A stretch of DNA of 64,000 nt from Burkholderia territorii (GTDB lineage: Bacteria; Pseudomonadota; Gammaproteobacteria; Burkholderiales; Burkholderiaceae). Below, one piece after another: positions 1 through 10,356 of this stretch. The stretch lies in the NCBI RefSeq assembly GCF_902833055.1, contig NZ_CADFEJ010000007.1:124001-188000 (forward strand), in the 5' to 3' direction. The notes under the pieces are model-generated. The model was not told the origin of the DNA. It saw nothing but the letters and a program-made list of their open reading frames with translations, and searched no databases. The position numbers and the translations under genes were made by a program. The first letter of the stretch is position 1; the number at the start of each line of letters is the position of its first letter.

Positions 1-924
1 CGCGGCCATTTCGGCCGCACGCTGATCGATCGCGACGAGCACGACCTGGCCGCCCTCGGCTACGTCGTGCGCTACGGCTCGATCGTGCAGGCCCTCGCGC
101 AGGCGGTGCGCGGCACGCGCATCGACTGGCTCACGTCGACCACCGCCCGCACGCCGCGACAGGACGCCGACGGCGTCACGCTGACGCTCGACGGCCCGCA
201 AGGCGAGCGCACGCTGCGCGCGCGCCTCGTCATCAATGCCGAAGGCGGGTTGTTCCACGAACGGCAGGCCGATACCGGCAAGCATCACCGCGACTACGGT
301 CAGACCGCGATCGTCGGCACGGTCACGGTCTCGGCGCCGCGCCCGAACGTTGCATGGGAACGCTTCACGCACGAAGGCCCGCTCGCGCTGCTGCCGCTCG
401 GCGGTCCGCGCCAGGCCGAATATTCGCTCGTGTGGTGCTGCGCGCCCGACGAGGCGGCCCGACGCGCGGCCCTTCCCGACGACGCGTTCCTGCGCGAACT
501 CGGCGCTGCCTTCGGCGAGCGGATGGGCCGGTTCATCGCGATCGCGGGGCGCGCATCGTTTCCGCTGGGACTGAGCGCGGCGCAAACGCTCGTCAACGGT
601 CGCATCGCGATCGTCGGCAATGCCGCGCAAACGCTGCATCCGGTCGCAGGCCAAGGGCTCAACCTGGGGCTGCGCGACGCGCACACGCTCGTCGACGCGC
701 TGTCCGCCCAGGGCTTCGAACCTACCGCACTTGCCACCTTCAACGCGCGGCGCGCGCTCGACCGGCGCTTCACGATCGGCGCGACCGACACGCTCGCGCG
801 GCTGTTCACGGTCGACGCCGGCCCCCTCCCGCTGCTGCGCGGCGCGGCGCTCACCGCGCTCGAATTCGTACCGCCGCTCAAGAAGGCGATCGCGCGCCAG
901 ATGATGTTCGGCCAGCGCAGCTGA
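1..924 (+). CDS. UbiH/UbiF/Coq6-family FAD monooxygenase (3' part)
   Basis: The reading frame is open from the first base of the window, so the N-terminal FAD-binding GxGxxG region lies outside; about 307 codons remain. The segment GNAAQTLHPVAGQGLNLGLR matches the GDAAHxxHP-AGQGLNLG signature that binds the FAD ribityl/pyrophosphate in ubiquinone-biosynthesis hydroxylases. These enzymes hydroxylate the ring of polyprenylated quinone precursors at the inner membrane. Family members differ in which ring carbon they attack, and that cannot be read from this sequence, so I do not give a symbol. It ends 143 bp before dusB, in the same direction. A UbiH-like gene upstream of dusB-fis is the usual Burkholderia arrangement, as far as I recall. 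Confidence 0.85.
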   Translation, partial: RGHFGRTLIDRDEHDLAALGYVVRYGSIVQALAQAVRGTRIDWLTSTTARTPRQDADGVTLTLDGPQGERTLRARLVINAEGGLFHERQADTGKHHRDYGQTAIVGTVTVSAPRPNVAWERFTHEGPLALLPLGGPRQAEYSLVWCCAPDEAARRAALPDDAFLRELGAAFGERMGRFIAIAGRASFPLGLSAAQTLVNGRIAIVGNAAQTLHPVAGQGLNLGLRDAHTLVDALSAQGFEPTALATFNARRALDRRFTIGATDTLARLFTVDAGPLPLLRGAALTALEFVPPLKKAIARQMMFGQRS

Positions 925-1067
925 CGCGCGGCGCGGTGCGCGTTGCGCGCCGTCAGGCGATGCAAACCGGGTCAAATCGGCGGGGCATGGGAATACGGTA
1001 AAATGCGCGTTTTCCCTCCGCCCTTTTTTGCCCGCGACGCCCGGCGCCCGCGGGCGGTGCCATTGCG

Positions 1068-2135
1068 ATGCCCGTTATCGGCTCTCACGTATTGCGTAAC
1101 AACCTGTTCGTCGCCCCGATGGCCGGCGTGACGGATCGTCCGTTCCGCCAGCTGTGCAAGCGGCTGGGGGCCGGATACGCCGTGTCCGAGATGGTCGCGT
1201 CGAATGCGCAGCTGTGGAAGAGCGCGAAGACGATGCGGCGGGCGAACCACGAAGGCGAAGTCGAGCCGATCGCGGTGCAGATCGCCGGCGCCGATCCGGC
1301 GATGATGGCCGAAGCCGCCCGCTACAACGTCGACAACGGCGCGCAGATCATCGACATCAACATGGGCTGCCCGGCGAAGAAGGTCTGCAACGTCGCGGCC
1401 GGCTCCGCGCTGCTGCAGAACGAGCCGCTCGTGCAGCGAATCGTCGAGGCCGTCGTCGCGGCGGTCGGCACGGGCCCGGATGCGGTGCCCGTCACGCTGA
1501 AGATCCGCACCGGCTGGGATCGCGAGCACAAGAACGCGGTCACGGTCGCGCGCCTGGCCGAAGCGGCCGGCATCTCGATGCTGACCGTGCACGGCCGCAC
1601 GCGCGCCGACCTCTACCGCGGCGACGCGGAATACGACACCATCGCGGCCGTGAAGGCGGCCGTGCGCATCCCGGTCGTCGCGAACGGCGACATCACGTCG
1701 CCGGCAAAAGCGAAGGCCGTGCTCGACGCAACCGGCGCCGACGCACTGATGATCGGTCGCGCCGCGCAAGGCCGGCCGTGGCTGTTCCGTGAAATCGATC
1801 ATTTCCTGCAAACCGGCGAGCTGCTGCCCCCGCCGCGGATCGACGAGATCCAGCACGTGATGAACGAACACCTGGAAGACCACTACGCGTTCTATGGTGA
1901 ATTCACGGGCGTCCGTACTGCGCGCAAGCACATCGGCTGGTACACTCGCGGCCTTTCCGGTGCCAACGGGTTCCGGCACAGGATGAACACGCTCGATTCC
2001 ACCCGCGAGCAGCTCGCCGCCGTCAACGCATTCTTCGAGGCGCAAAAGGCGCTGTCGGACCACCTCGTCTACGTCGATGACGAAGAGGAAAACGGCCAGG
2101 GCGAGTCGGACGACCATAACCAGTTAGCAGCATGA
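1068..2135 (+). CDS. dusB: tRNA-dihydrouridine synthase B
   Basis: The 355-residue protein is an FMN-dependent TIM-barrel enzyme that reduces specific uridines in the D-loop of tRNA. The N-terminal [12 protein letters not shown] motif and [11 protein letters not shown], with the likely catalytic cysteine at residue 101, are diagnostic. The basic stretch [13 protein letters not shown] near residue 285 belongs to the C-terminal helical RNA-binding domain. The last ~20 residues are acidic and look non-conserved. The ATG at 1068 immediately precedes the conserved start of the fold. A TAAAAT at 999-1004 is a possible -10 element. The stop codon overlaps the fis start (ATGA), the classical dusB-fis operon, so fis expression is likely coupled to dusB translation. 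Confidence 0.96.
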   Translation: MPVIGSHVLRNNLFVAPMAGVTDRPFRQLCKRLGAGYAVSEMVASNAQLWKSAKTMRRANHEGEVEPIAVQIAGADPAMMAEAARYNVDNGAQIIDINMGCPAKKVCNVAAGSALLQNEPLVQRIVEAVVAAVGTGPDAVPVTLKIRTGWDREHKNAVTVARLAEAAGISMLTVHGRTRADLYRGDAEYDTIAAVKAAVRIPVVANGDITSPAKAKAVLDATGADALMIGRAAQGRPWLFREIDHFLQTGELLPPPRIDEIQHVMNEHLEDHYAFYGEFTGVRTARKHIGWYTRGLSGANGFRHRMNTLDSTREQLAAVNAFFEAQKALSDHLVYVDDEEENGQGESDDHNQLAA

Positions 2136-2365
2136 GCAAGCACAACATCGAACAATGTGTCCGCGAGAGCCTGGACGTGTATTTCCGGGATCTAGACGGC
2201 TCCAATCCGCACGACGTCTACGAAATGGTGATGTCCTGCGTCGAAAAGCCGATGCTCGAGGTCGTGCTCGTACAGGCCGGCGGCAACCAGTCGCTCGCCG
2301 CGGAGTACCTCGGCATCAATCGCAATACGCTGCGCAAGAAGCTGCAGCAGCACGGCCTGCTGTAG
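2132..2365 (+). CDS. fis: Fis-type nucleoid protein / global regulator
   Basis: This 77-residue protein carries the C-terminal helix-turn-helix of Fis ([20 protein letters not shown]), preceded by the helical dimer core. Fis homodimers bend DNA and activate growth-related promoters such as those of rRNA genes. The protein is shorter than the 98-residue E. coli Fis because it lacks most of the N-terminal beta-hairpin; beta-proteobacterial versions are commonly this short. The start overlaps the dusB stop by four bases, which implies translational coupling. purH begins 44 bp downstream in the same direction and could be read from the same transcript. Confidence 0.95.
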   Translation: MSKHNIEQCVRESLDVYFRDLDGSNPHDVYEMVMSCVEKPMLEVVLVQAGGNQSLAAEYLGINRNTLRKKLQQHGLL

Positions 2366-2409
2366 GCGGCCGTCCCGTCCCCGTTTCCCTGGCTATTGGT
2401 GGTTCCATC

Positions 2410-3975
2410 ATGATCAAGCAAGCGCTCATTTCCGTTTCCGACAAGACCGGCATCGTCGACTTCGCGAAGTCGCTGTCCGACCTCGGCGTCAAGCTGCTGT
2501 CGACCGGCGGCACCGCAAAACTGCTCGCCGACGCCGGCCTGCCCGTTACCGAAGTGGCCGACTACACGGGCTTTCCGGAAATGCTCGATGGGCGCGTGAA
2601 GACGCTCCACCCGAAGGTGCACGGCGGCATCCTGGCGCGCCGCGACCTGCCCGAGCACATGCAGGCGCTCGAGCAGCACGGCATCCCGACGATCGACCTG
2701 CTGGTCGTGAACCTGTATCCGTTCGTCGCGACGATCGCGAAGGACGACTGCACGCTCGCCGACGCGATCGAGAACATCGACATCGGCGGCCCGACGATGC
2801 TGCGCTCGGCCGCGAAGAACCACCGCGACGTGACGGTCGTCGTCGATCCGGCCGACTACGCGGTCGTGCTCGACGAAATGAAGGCGAACGGCAACGCGGT
2901 CGGCTACGCGACCAATTTCCGCCTCGCGACGAAAGTGTTCGCGCACACCGCGCAATACGACGGCGCGATCACGAACTACCTGACGAGCCTGACCGACGAG
3001 CTGCAGCACGCGTCGCGCAGCGCATACCCGGCCACGCTGAACATGGCGTTCGACAAGGTGCAGGACCTGCGCTACGGCGAAAACCCGCACCAGAGCGCGG
3101 CGTTCTACCGCGACATCGCGACGCCGGCCGGCGCGCTGGCGAACTACCGCCAGCTGCAGGGCAAGGAACTGTCGTACAACAACATCGCGGATTCGGACGC
3201 GGCGTGGGAATGCGTGAAGACGTTCGACGCGCCGGCCTGCGTGATCATCAAGCATGCGAACCCGTGCGGCGTCGCGGTCGGCAACGACTCCGCCGACGCG
3301 TATGCGAAGGCATTCCAGACCGACCCGACGTCGGCGTTCGGCGGCATCATCGCGTTCAACCGCGAAGTCGACGAGACGGCCGCGCAGGCGGTCGCGAAGC
3401 AGTTCGTCGAAGTACTGATCGCGCCGTCGTTCTCGGACGCCGCAAAGCAGGTGTTCGCGGCCAAGCAGAACGTGCGCCTGCTCGAAATCGCGCTGGGCGA
3501 CGGTCATAACGCGTTCGACCTGAAGCGTGTGGGCGGCGGCCTGCTCGTGCAATCGCTCGATTCGAAGAACGTGCAGCCGAGCGAGTTGCGCGTCGTCACG
3601 AAGCGTCAACCGACCGCGAAGGAAATGAACGACCTGCTGTTCGCATGGCGCGTCGCGAAGTACGTGAAGTCGAACGCGATCGTGTTCTGCGGCAACGGCA
3701 TGACGCTCGGCGTCGGCGCCGGGCAGATGAGCCGCGTCGATTCCGCGCGCATCGCGAGCATCAAGGCACAGAACGCGGGCCTCACGCTGGCCGGCTCGGC
3801 TGTCGCGTCGGATGCGTTCTTCCCGTTCCGCGACGGTCTCGACGTCGTCGTGGCGGCAGGCGCGACCTGCGTGATCCAGCCGGGCGGCTCGATGCGCGAC
3901 GACGAAGTGATCGCCGCGGCCGACGAGCACGGCATCGCGATGGTCCTGACGGGCGTGCGTCACTTCCGTCACTGA
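2410..3975 (+). CDS. purH: Bifunctional AICAR transformylase / IMP cyclohydrolase
   Basis: This enzyme catalyses the last two steps of de novo IMP synthesis: 10-formyl-THF-dependent formylation of AICAR, then ring closure. The 521-residue protein has an N-terminal methylglyoxal-synthase-like cyclohydrolase domain (about 1-150, with the STGGT motif) and a C-terminal transformylase domain carrying the IKHANPCG active-site motif. The ATG at 2410 is directly followed by the conserved [14 protein letters not shown] beginning, so in-frame codons upstream are not used. It follows fis by 44 bp and is followed by a strong intrinsic terminator. The purB gene of the same pathway is also in the window, about 26 kb away. 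Confidence 0.97.
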   Translation: MIKQALISVSDKTGIVDFAKSLSDLGVKLLSTGGTAKLLADAGLPVTEVADYTGFPEMLDGRVKTLHPKVHGGILARRDLPEHMQALEQHGIPTIDLLVVNLYPFVATIAKDDCTLADAIENIDIGGPTMLRSAAKNHRDVTVVVDPADYAVVLDEMKANGNAVGYATNFRLATKVFAHTAQYDGAITNYLTSLTDELQHASRSAYPATLNMAFDKVQDLRYGENPHQSAAFYRDIATPAGALANYRQLQGKELSYNNIADSDAAWECVKTFDAPACVIIKHANPCGVAVGNDSADAYAKAFQTDPTSAFGGIIAFNREVDETAAQAVAKQFVEVLIAPSFSDAAKQVFAAKQNVRLLEIALGDGHNAFDLKRVGGGLLVQSLDSKNVQPSELRVVTKRQPTAKEMNDLLFAWRVAKYVKSNAIVFCGNGMTLGVGAGQMSRVDSARIASIKAQNAGLTLAGSAVASDAFFPFRDGLDVVVAAGATCVIQPGGSMRDDEVIAAADEHGIAMVLTGVRHFRH

Positions 3976-4004
3976 TCGCACGCGGCCCGCGCGGCCGCTG
4001 CATG

Positions 4005-4038
4005 AAAACCCGGCGGCATCACACCCGCCGGGTTTTTT
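4005..4038 (+). terminator. Intrinsic terminator after purH
   Basis: A 10-bp perfect stem (AACCCGGCGG pairing with CCGCCGGGTT) with an 8-nt loop is followed by a run of T. It lies 30 bp after the purH stop and closes the dusB-fis-purH run. Confidence 0.93.
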
Positions 4039-4126
4039 ATTGCGCGGCGCCCGCGCGGGCCACCGTGCGGCCGGTGCCGTACACCATTCGTTGTAGTATC
4101 GCTGCATCAGGTTTTTCTCCTCACTC

Positions 4127-4669
4127 ATGCGAATTCTCGGCATCGACCCCGGCCTGCGCGTCACGGGTTTCGGCATCATCGACGTCAGCGGCCACCGGCT
4201 CGCCTATGTCGCAAGCGGCGTGATCCGCACGCCAACGGCCGACCTGGCGACCCGGCTCGGCACGATCTTCCAGGGTGTATCGACGCTCGTGCGCGAACAC
4301 GCGCCCGACCAGGCCGCGATCGAGCAGGTGTTCGTCAACGTGAACCCGCAGTCGACGCTGCTGCTCGGCCAGGCGCGCGGCGCCGCGATCTGCGGGCTCG
4401 TCGCCGGCGGCTTGCCGGTGGCCGAATACACCGCGCTGCAACTGAAGCAGGCCGTCGTCGGTTACGGCCGCGCGACCAAGTCGCAGATGCAGGAGATGGT
4501 CACGCGGCTGCTCAATCTCACGGGCCAGCCCGGCAGCGACGCGGCCGACGCGCTCGGGATGGCGATCTGCCACGCGCACAGCGGCAATACGCTGGGCACG
4601 ATCAGCGGCCTCGCGCCGGCGCTCGCGAAAAAGGGGCTGCGGGTGCGGCGCGGACGGCTCGTCGGCTGA
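4127..4669 (+). CDS. ruvC: Holliday junction resolvase RuvC
   Basis: RuvC is the homodimeric endonuclease that cuts Holliday junctions symmetrically in the RuvABC complex. The 180-residue protein begins [10 protein letters not shown], and the four acidic catalytic residues fall at Asp7, Glu66, Asp138 and Asp141, the same numbers as in the E. coli enzyme. The start codon is fixed by the conserved beta-strand that begins at Met1. ruvA and ruvB follow in the same direction with gaps of 179 and 108 bp, so the three genes form one functional group, though the gaps allow separate promoters. Confidence 0.97.
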   Translation: MRILGIDPGLRVTGFGIIDVSGHRLAYVASGVIRTPTADLATRLGTIFQGVSTLVREHAPDQAAIEQVFVNVNPQSTLLLGQARGAAICGLVAGGLPVAEYTALQLKQAVVGYGRATKSQMQEMVTRLLNLTGQPGSDAADALGMAICHAHSGNTLGTISGLAPALAKKGLRVRRGRLVG

Positions 4670-4848
4670 CGCGACGGCACGTACGTCAACGACGCTAAGC
4701 GCAGTGCGCGTGCGACCGCCCTGCCCGCCCGATCGCCCTGTGGCACGCACGCGTGCCGAGTCGCGTTGCCCCGCCGTGACGGCCAATCCATCGGCATCGC
4801 GCCGCACCTGCGCTACACTCGCGCTTTCTTCCTCGCTTCCCGCCATCC

Positions 4849-5430
4849 ATGATCGGTCGCATCGCCGGCATCCTGCTCGAAAAGAACCCGCCCCACCTGC
4901 TCGTCGACTGCAACGGCGTCGGCTACGAGATCGACGTGCCGATGAGCACCTTCTACAACCTGCCGCAGACGGGCGAGCGTGTCGTGCTGCTCACCCAGCA
5001 GATCGTGCGCGAGGACGCGCACCTGCTGTACGGCTTCCTGACGCCGCAGGAGCGCACGACCTTCCGCGAACTGCTGAAGATCACCGGTATCGGCGCGCGC
5101 ATGGCGCTGGCCGTGCTGTCCGGCATGAGCGTGCAGGAGCTTGCGCAGGCGGTGACGATGCAGGACGCCGCGCGTCTCACGCGCCTGCCCGGCATCGGCA
5201 AGAAAACCGCCGAGCGCCTGTTGCTCGAGCTGAAGGGCAAGCTCGGCGCGGACCTCGGTGCGCTCGCCGGCGCCGCATCCCCGTCCGACCACGCGACCGA
5301 CATCCTCAATGCGCTGCTCGCACTCGGCTACTCGGAAAAGGAAGGCCTCGCCGCGATCAAGAACGTGCCGGCCGGCACCGGCGTGTCCGAAGGCATCAAG
5401 CTCGCGCTCAAGGCACTGTCGAAGGCGTAA
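4849..5430 (+). CDS. ruvA: Holliday junction branch-migration subunit RuvA
   Basis: RuvA tetramers bind the four-way junction and recruit two RuvB hexameric motors. The 193-residue protein starts with the OB-fold ([12 protein letters not shown]), has tandem helix-hairpin-helix motifs around residues 72-125 ([13 protein letters not shown] and [16 protein letters not shown]), and ends with the small domain III that touches RuvB. Length and domain order are typical. It lies between ruvC and ruvB. Confidence 0.97.
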   Translation: MIGRIAGILLEKNPPHLLVDCNGVGYEIDVPMSTFYNLPQTGERVVLLTQQIVREDAHLLYGFLTPQERTTFRELLKITGIGARMALAVLSGMSVQELAQAVTMQDAARLTRLPGIGKKTAERLLLELKGKLGADLGALAGAASPSDHATDILNALLALGYSEKEGLAAIKNVPAGTGVSEGIKLALKALSKA

Positions 5431-5538
5431 CGCCCGGCCGAGCCGGCTGTCGGAGCCAGTGTCGCGCCGCCGTGCGGCGCGCGCCAGTCGGCCGTTCGGC
5501 CAGTTCGACCGCGTGAGCGCGCGCGGTACAATGGCCGC

Positions 5539-6606
5539 ATGATTGAAACCGACAAACTCGCCGCCGAGCGGATCATCGCCGCCACGCCCGCCTCGTCGCA
5601 CGAGGAGGTGTTCGAACGCGCGCTGCGGCCGCGCCAGCTCGACGACTACGTCGGCCAGGAAAAGGTGCGCGGCCAGCTCGAGATCTTCATCGAGGCCGCG
5701 AAGCGCCGCTCCGAGCCGCTCGACCACGTGCTGCTGTTCGGGCCGCCGGGCCTCGGCAAGACCACCCTCGCGCACATCATCGCGCGCGAGATGGGCGTGA
5801 ACCTGCGCCAGACGTCGGGACCCGTGCTGGAGCGCGCGGGCGATCTCGCCGCGCTGCTGACCAACCTCGAAGCGAACGACGTCCTGTTCATCGACGAAAT
5901 CCACCGGCTGTCGCCGGTCGTCGAGGAAATCCTGTATCCGGCGCTGGAGGATTACCAGATCGACATCATGATCGGCGAAGGGCCGGCCGCACGCAGCGTG
6001 AAGCTCGACTTGCAGCCGTTCACGCTGGTCGGCGCGACCACGCGCGCGGGGATGCTGACCAACCCGCTGCGCGATCGCTTCGGGATCGTCGCGCGCCTCG
6101 AGTTCTACGATGCCGACCAACTGTCGCGCATCGTGCGACGCTCGGCGTCGCTGCTGAATGCGCAGATCGATCCGAACGGCGCGCTGGAAATCGCGAAGCG
6201 CTCGCGCGGCACGCCCCGGATCGCGAACCGGCTGCTGCGCCGCGTGCGCGACTATGCGGAAGTGAAGGCCGACGGCCAGATCACCGCGGCCGTGGCCGAC
6301 GCCGCGCTCGCGATGCTCGACGTCGATCCCGTCGGCTTCGACCTGATGGACCGCAAGCTGCTCGAGGCGATCCTGCACAAGTTCGACGGCGGCCCGGTCG
6401 GTATCGACAACCTCGCCGCCGCGATCGGCGAGGAGCGCGACACGATCGAGGACGTGCTCGAGCCGTACCTGATCCAGCAGGGCTTCCTGCAGCGCACACC
6501 GCGCGGGCGCGTCGCGACGCTGCTCACGTACCGCCACTTCGGCCTCTCGGCGCCCGATGCCGGCAGCACCGAACGCGGAATGTGGGACGCCGCCGACGGG
6601 AAGTAA
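5539..6606 (+). CDS. ruvB: Holliday junction helicase RuvB
   Basis: RuvB is the AAA+ motor that drives branch migration with RuvA. In this 355-residue protein the Walker A motif GPPGLGKT is at 68-75, Walker B is LFIDEIH around 116-122, sensor 1 is GATTRAG, and the arginine finger lies in the NPLRDRFG segment. The C-terminal winged helix carries [16 protein letters not shown]. The ATG at 5539 gives the normal length. The next gene starts only 24 bp downstream. Confidence 0.97.
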   Translation: MIETDKLAAERIIAATPASSHEEVFERALRPRQLDDYVGQEKVRGQLEIFIEAAKRRSEPLDHVLLFGPPGLGKTTLAHIIAREMGVNLRQTSGPVLERAGDLAALLTNLEANDVLFIDEIHRLSPVVEEILYPALEDYQIDIMIGEGPAARSVKLDLQPFTLVGATTRAGMLTNPLRDRFGIVARLEFYDADQLSRIVRRSASLLNAQIDPNGALEIAKRSRGTPRIANRLLRRVRDYAEVKADGQITAAVADAALAMLDVDPVGFDLMDRKLLEAILHKFDGGPVGIDNLAAAIGEERDTIEDVLEPYLIQQGFLQRTPRGRVATLLTYRHFGLSAPDAGSTERGMWDAADGK

Positions 6607-6630
6607 CCGCCCGCCCGCGCCACGACTGCC

Positions 6631-7584
6631 ATGACCACGCCGCCCGGCCCGCACCCCGCCACGCCCACGCCGGGCCCGCGCTGGGTCGAACCGATCCGCA
6701 AGCGGCTCGTGGCCGGCATCACGCACCTGACGACCGGCGGCGGCGGTCCGTCGATCGACCTGTCGTCGCCTCCCGGAGACCCGGGGCTGTTCGGCCCGGA
6801 CGCCATCTGCTGGCGCGTGCATGCCGATTTCACGTCGATGATGACGGGCGGCATTGCCGCGCTGCTGCTGCAGGCGCTCCATCCGCTCGCGCTGGCGGGC
6901 GTCTGGGATCACTCGTCGTTTCGCACCGACATCCTCGGCCGCTTGCGACGCACCGCCACGTTCATCACGGGCACGACGTTCGGCAGCCGGGCGGACGCAC
7001 TCGCGCTGATCGAGCGCGTAAAAACGATCCACGCACGCGTATCGGGTACCGCGCCCGATGGCCGGCCTTACCGGGCCGACGATCCGGCGTTGCTGACCTG
7101 GGTGCACGTCGCGGAAGTATCGAGCTTCCTCGCCGCCCATTTGCGCTACGTGAACCCGTCGCTGTCTGGCGAACTGCAGGATGGCTACTACGCTGAAACG
7201 GCATTGATCGCCGAATTGCTCGGCGCCCGCGACGTGCCCCGTTCGCGTGCGGAAGTCGCGGCGTATTTCACGCGGATGCGGCCCGAGCTCGAAGCAGGGC
7301 CGCGTACCTTCGCCGTCATGGACGTCCTGCTCAACGTGCCGATCTCGACGCCCGCGCTGCGGCCGGCCGCGTCACTGATCATGCATGCGGGCATCGACCT
7401 GCTGCCGCACTGGGGGCAGCGCATGCTCGGTGTGTCGACGTTCGCGCCGCTGCGGCGCGCGGTGGTACGGCCCGGTGTCAGGGCGGTCGCGCCCGTGCTG
7501 CGCTGGGCGCTCGTCAACGGCGCATCGAAACGCGCACGCCGTCGTGCCACCGCGACGCCGCCCGACGGCGCCCCACCCGCCTGA
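6631..7584 (+). CDS. Oxygenase MpaB family protein (DUF2236)
   Basis: The 317-residue protein matches the DUF2236 family, which includes the latex-clearing (rubber) oxygenase core and the fungal MpaB oxygenase. These are all-helical proteins, some of which bind heme b. The conserved family segments are seen: FGPDAICWRVHAD, ALHPLALAGVWDHS, the FITGTTFG stretch and HARVSG near residues 133-138. The C-terminal ~30 residues are basic and low-complexity. The physiological substrate in Burkholderia is not known to me. It starts 24 bp after ruvB, so it may be cotranscribed with the ruv genes, but nothing suggests a role in recombination. Confidence 0.85.
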   Translation: MTTPPGPHPATPTPGPRWVEPIRKRLVAGITHLTTGGGGPSIDLSSPPGDPGLFGPDAICWRVHADFTSMMTGGIAALLLQALHPLALAGVWDHSSFRTDILGRLRRTATFITGTTFGSRADALALIERVKTIHARVSGTAPDGRPYRADDPALLTWVHVAEVSSFLAAHLRYVNPSLSGELQDGYYAETALIAELLGARDVPRSRAEVAAYFTRMRPELEAGPRTFAVMDVLLNVPISTPALRPAASLIMHAGIDLLPHWGQRMLGVSTFAPLRRAVVRPGVRAVAPVLRWALVNGASKRARRRATATPPDGAPPA

Positions 7585-7831
7585 CGATCCACTTCTTGAG
7601 ATCATTTCGATTCGCCGTCGGATTCCCGTGACGGCCGCACCGATGCAATCAAGGGGGGGAAGAAGTACACCAAAGGAGAATGCGACGCACCGCGCCGGCC
7701 AATCGCGGCCGACAGCCCGGGAAGATCGCGTACGCGCTCAACTTCCAGACAGGCCGCCACGCGCTGCCGCACCAGGCCACTCCGGGAAGGCGGCACCGCC
7801 CGCTCATGCCGGCGAGACCGGCATGAACACA
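7585..7831. other. Convergent intergenic gap with an 8-bp stem-loop
   Basis: This gap lies between two convergent genes. At 7805-7825 a perfect 8-bp stem (CATGCCGG pairing with CCGGCATG, 5-nt loop) sits just beyond the stop of the leftward phosphatase gene. It has no T-run on either side, so a conventional intrinsic terminator is doubtful. Nothing else is supported. Confidence 0.5.
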
Positions 7832-8494
7832 TCAAAGTACCTTACGATACCCGTCGTCGTCGCTCGCGGTATCCAGATGCGACACGTCGGCCCATTGCAC
7901 GACCTGCGCACGACCATCGACGTAATCGACAACGTTGATGCTGGTATTCAGCAACGGATAGCTGCGCGGCGCCGACAGGTCGAGGCCGTTTGCAAAGCGA
8001 TACACACAATCGAGCACGCCGCCGTGCGCGACGCATGCGATCCGCCCGCCCGGATGCGCCGCGACGATCGGCTCGAGCGCATGCAGCACGCGATGATAGA
8101 ACCCGCGCTGCGACTCGCCGCCGTCGGGCGCGAAACCCGGGTCGCGCGTCTGCCATGCGGCGTACGCGTCCGGAAACAGCGTCTCGATCTCGGTGCTGTC
8201 ATGCCCCTGGAATACGCCGTACGCGCGTTCGCGCAGCCCTTCGCGCAACCGCAGCGGCAGCCCGAGCGCATCGGCAAAGGGTTGCGCGGTCTGCTGCGCA
8301 CGCATCAGGTCGCTCGAATAGATCGCGTCGAGCCGCTGCCCTTCATGCATTTCCCGCGCGAGCCGCGCGGCCAGCCGCTGCGCCTGCGCGAGCCCGGTGT
8401 CGGCCAGCGGAATGTCGATATGGCCCTGGATGCGCTTGATGCGGTTCCAGGCCGTCTCGCCATGACGAATGAAGAGAATCTGCGTGGTGGCCAT
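7832..8494 (-). CDS. Histidine phosphatase family protein (phosphoglycerate-mutase-like)
   Basis: The 220-residue protein opens with ILFIRHGETAWN, the RHG motif of histidine phosphatases whose histidine becomes phosphorylated during catalysis. The second catalytic histidine lies in CVAHGGVLD. Members include cofactor-dependent phosphoglycerate mutases, GpmB-type phosphatases and cobalamin or sugar phosphatases. Many GpmB-like proteins are phosphatases rather than mutases, and this sequence does not settle which it is. It starts 22 bp after the dtd stop and is the last gene of the tyrS-dtd-phosphatase operon. Confidence 0.9.
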   Translation of the reverse strand: MATTQILFIRHGETAWNRIKRIQGHIDIPLADTGLAQAQRLAARLAREMHEGQRLDAIYSSDLMRAQQTAQPFADALGLPLRLREGLRERAYGVFQGHDSTEIETLFPDAYAAWQTRDPGFAPDGGESQRGFYHRVLHALEPIVAAHPGGRIACVAHGGVLDCVYRFANGLDLSAPRSYPLLNTSINVVDYVDGRAQVVQWADVSHLDTASDDDGYRKVL

Positions 8495-8516
8495 CGCGGC
8501 GCGTCTCCGGGGAAAG

Positions 8517-8975
8517 TCAGGGCCGCACTTGCAGCCAGAACGTCACGGGGCCGTCGTTGACGAGCGACACCTGCATGTCGGCGCCGAACTCGCCCGTCTC
8601 GACGATCGGATGACGCGCGCGCGCGGCCGCGACGAAATAGTCGAACAGGCGCGCGCCTTCGTCGGGCGGCGCGGCCGGCGTGAAGCTCGGCCGCAGCCCG
8701 CTGTTGGTATCGGCCGCGAGCGTGAACTGCGACACGAGCAGCAGGCCGCCGGCACCGCCCATGCCGTCGATGTTCGACACCGGCAGATTCATCTTGCCCG
8801 CCGCGTCGCTGAACACGCGATAGCCGAGCAGCTTCGCGAGCAGCTTGTCGGCCGCGGCCTCGGTGTCGCCACGTTCCGCGCAGACGAGCGCGAGCAGCCC
8901 CGCGCCGATCTCGCCCGTCGTGCGGTCGCCGACGCGCACGTCGGCGCGCTTCACGCGCTGGATCAGCGCGATCAT
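8517..8975 (-). CDS. dtd: D-aminoacyl-tRNA deacylase
   Basis: DTD hydrolyses D-amino acids (and glycine on tRNA-Ala) from mischarged tRNAs, a chiral proofreading step. The 152-residue protein has the signature [12 protein letters not shown], with the SQ-T motif, and the cross-subunit segment [10 protein letters not shown], corresponding to the NxGPVT motif. The ATG overlaps the tyrS stop by four bases, which suggests coupled translation. The placement makes sense because D-Tyr-tRNA is a classic substrate. Confidence 0.96.
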   Translation of the reverse strand: MIALIQRVKRADVRVGDRTTGEIGAGLLALVCAERGDTEAAADKLLAKLLGYRVFSDAAGKMNLPVSNIDGMGGAGGLLLVSQFTLAADTNSGLRPSFTPAAPPDEGARLFDYFVAAARARHPIVETGEFGADMQVSLVNDGPVTFWLQVRP

Positions 8976-10213
8976 GCGGTCAGCGTGACGCGCGCGAAGC
9001 GGCGTTTGCCGACCTGCACGACGAACTCGCCGGCTTCGACCTTCAGACCCTTGTCGGACACCGTCGCGCCATCGATCTTCACGCCGCCCTGTTCGATGTT
9101 GCGCAGCGCTTCGCTCGTCGACGGCACGAGGCCCGCCTGCTTCAGCAGCTGGCCGATCGCGAGCGGCGCGCCCGCGAGCGTGACCGACGGAATGTCGTCC
9201 GGCACACCGCCCTTCGCACGGTGATTGAAGTCTTCCAGCGCGCGCTCGGCGTCGGCCTGCGAGTGGAAGCGCGCGACGATTTCCTGCGCGAGCAGCACCT
9301 TGAAGTCGCGCGGATTGCGGCCGCCTTCGGCCTCGCGCTTGAAACCGGCGATTTCGTCGAGGCCGCGGAACGACAGCAGCTCGAAGTAACGCCACATCAG
9401 CGTGTCCGAGATGCTCATCAGCTTGCCGAACATGTCGTTCGGCTTCTCGCTGATGCCGACGTAGTTGCCCTTCGACTTCGACATCTTCTCGACGCCGTCG
9501 AGGCCTTCGAGCAGCGGCATCGTCAGGATGCACTGCTGTTCCTGGCCGTACTGCTTCTGCAGTTCGCGGCCGACGAGCAGGTTGAACTTCTGGTCGGTGC
9601 CGCCGAGTTCGAGGTCGGCGTTCAGCGCGACCGAGTCGTAACCCTGCATCAGCGGATACAGGAATTCATGGATCGAGATCGGCACGCCGCTCTGGAAGCG
9701 CTTCGTGAAATCCTCGCGCTCGAGGATCCGCGCGACCGTGTAGCGCGACGCGAGCTTGATCATCCCGTCCGCGCCGAGCGGCATCGACCATTCGCTGTTG
9801 TAGCGAATTTCGGTCTTGGCGCGATCGAGCACGAGCGCGGCCTGTTCGAAGTAGGTCTTCGCGTTCGACTCGATCTGCTCGCGCGTGAGCGGCGGGCGCG
9901 TCGCGTTGCGGCCCGACGGGTCTCCGATCAGCGACGTGAAGTCGCCGATCAGGAAGATCACGGTGTGGCCGAGATCCTGCAGCTGGCGCATCTTGTTCAG
10001 CACGACCGTATGGCCGATGTGAATGTCGGGCGCGGTCGGATCGAGGCCGAGCTTGATGCGCAGCGGCGTGCCGGTAGCCGCGCTGCGCGCGAGCTTCTGC
10101 GCGAACTCTTCCTCGATCAGCAGTTCGTCGACGCCGCGCTTCGTGACGGCGAGCGCATGGCGGACTTCGTCGGTGATCGGGAAAACAGGCTTGGAACTGG
10201 GTTCGGTGCTCAT
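8972..10213 (-). CDS. tyrS: Tyrosyl-tRNA synthetase
   Basis: This class I synthetase charges tRNA-Tyr. The HIGH-type motif is HIGH in [14 protein letters not shown], the KMSKS loop is [13 protein letters not shown], and the C-terminal S4-like RNA-binding domain covers roughly the last 65 residues. I chose the ATG at 10213 ([11 protein letters not shown]; 413 residues). An in-frame codon at 10270 would add 19 non-conserved residues. The sequence belongs to the TyrZ-like long subtype common in proteobacteria. It is the first gene of the operon with dtd, divergent from anmK. Confidence 0.96.
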   Translation of the reverse strand: MSTEPSSKPVFPITDEVRHALAVTKRGVDELLIEEEFAQKLARSAATGTPLRIKLGLDPTAPDIHIGHTVVLNKMRQLQDLGHTVIFLIGDFTSLIGDPSGRNATRPPLTREQIESNAKTYFEQAALVLDRAKTEIRYNSEWSMPLGADGMIKLASRYTVARILEREDFTKRFQSGVPISIHEFLYPLMQGYDSVALNADLELGGTDQKFNLLVGRELQKQYGQEQQCILTMPLLEGLDGVEKMSKSKGNYVGISEKPNDMFGKLMSISDTLMWRYFELLSFRGLDEIAGFKREAEGGRNPRDFKVLLAQEIVARFHSQADAERALEDFNHRAKGGVPDDIPSVTLAGAPLAIGQLLKQAGLVPSTSEALRNIEQGGVKIDGATVSDKGLKVEAGEFVVQVGKRRFARVTLTA

Positions 10214-10356
10214 CGGTGCCGGGGAAGAATGTCGCAAAGACAGGGATTTTCCCATAACTTGCGCGTGCATCGCTTAACGATGCGTCAGGTTGCGCGGATA
10301 ATCGGGCGCAAGGCGCGCGGCACCGGCCCGCGCCGCTCGATCCAGGAGAACCCAAC

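Noticed and set aside
2218..4179. A 653-codon open frame antisense to purH
   Set aside because: High GC in third codon positions leaves antisense frames open. Its product is Arg/Val/Asp-biased and resembles no family, while the sense strand encodes a clear PurH.
7680..7826. Small frame of 48 codons after AAAGGAG in the gap after the DUF2236 gene
   Set aside because: The purine-rich site abuts the ATG, and the product is basic, unstructured and unrelated to anything I recognise.
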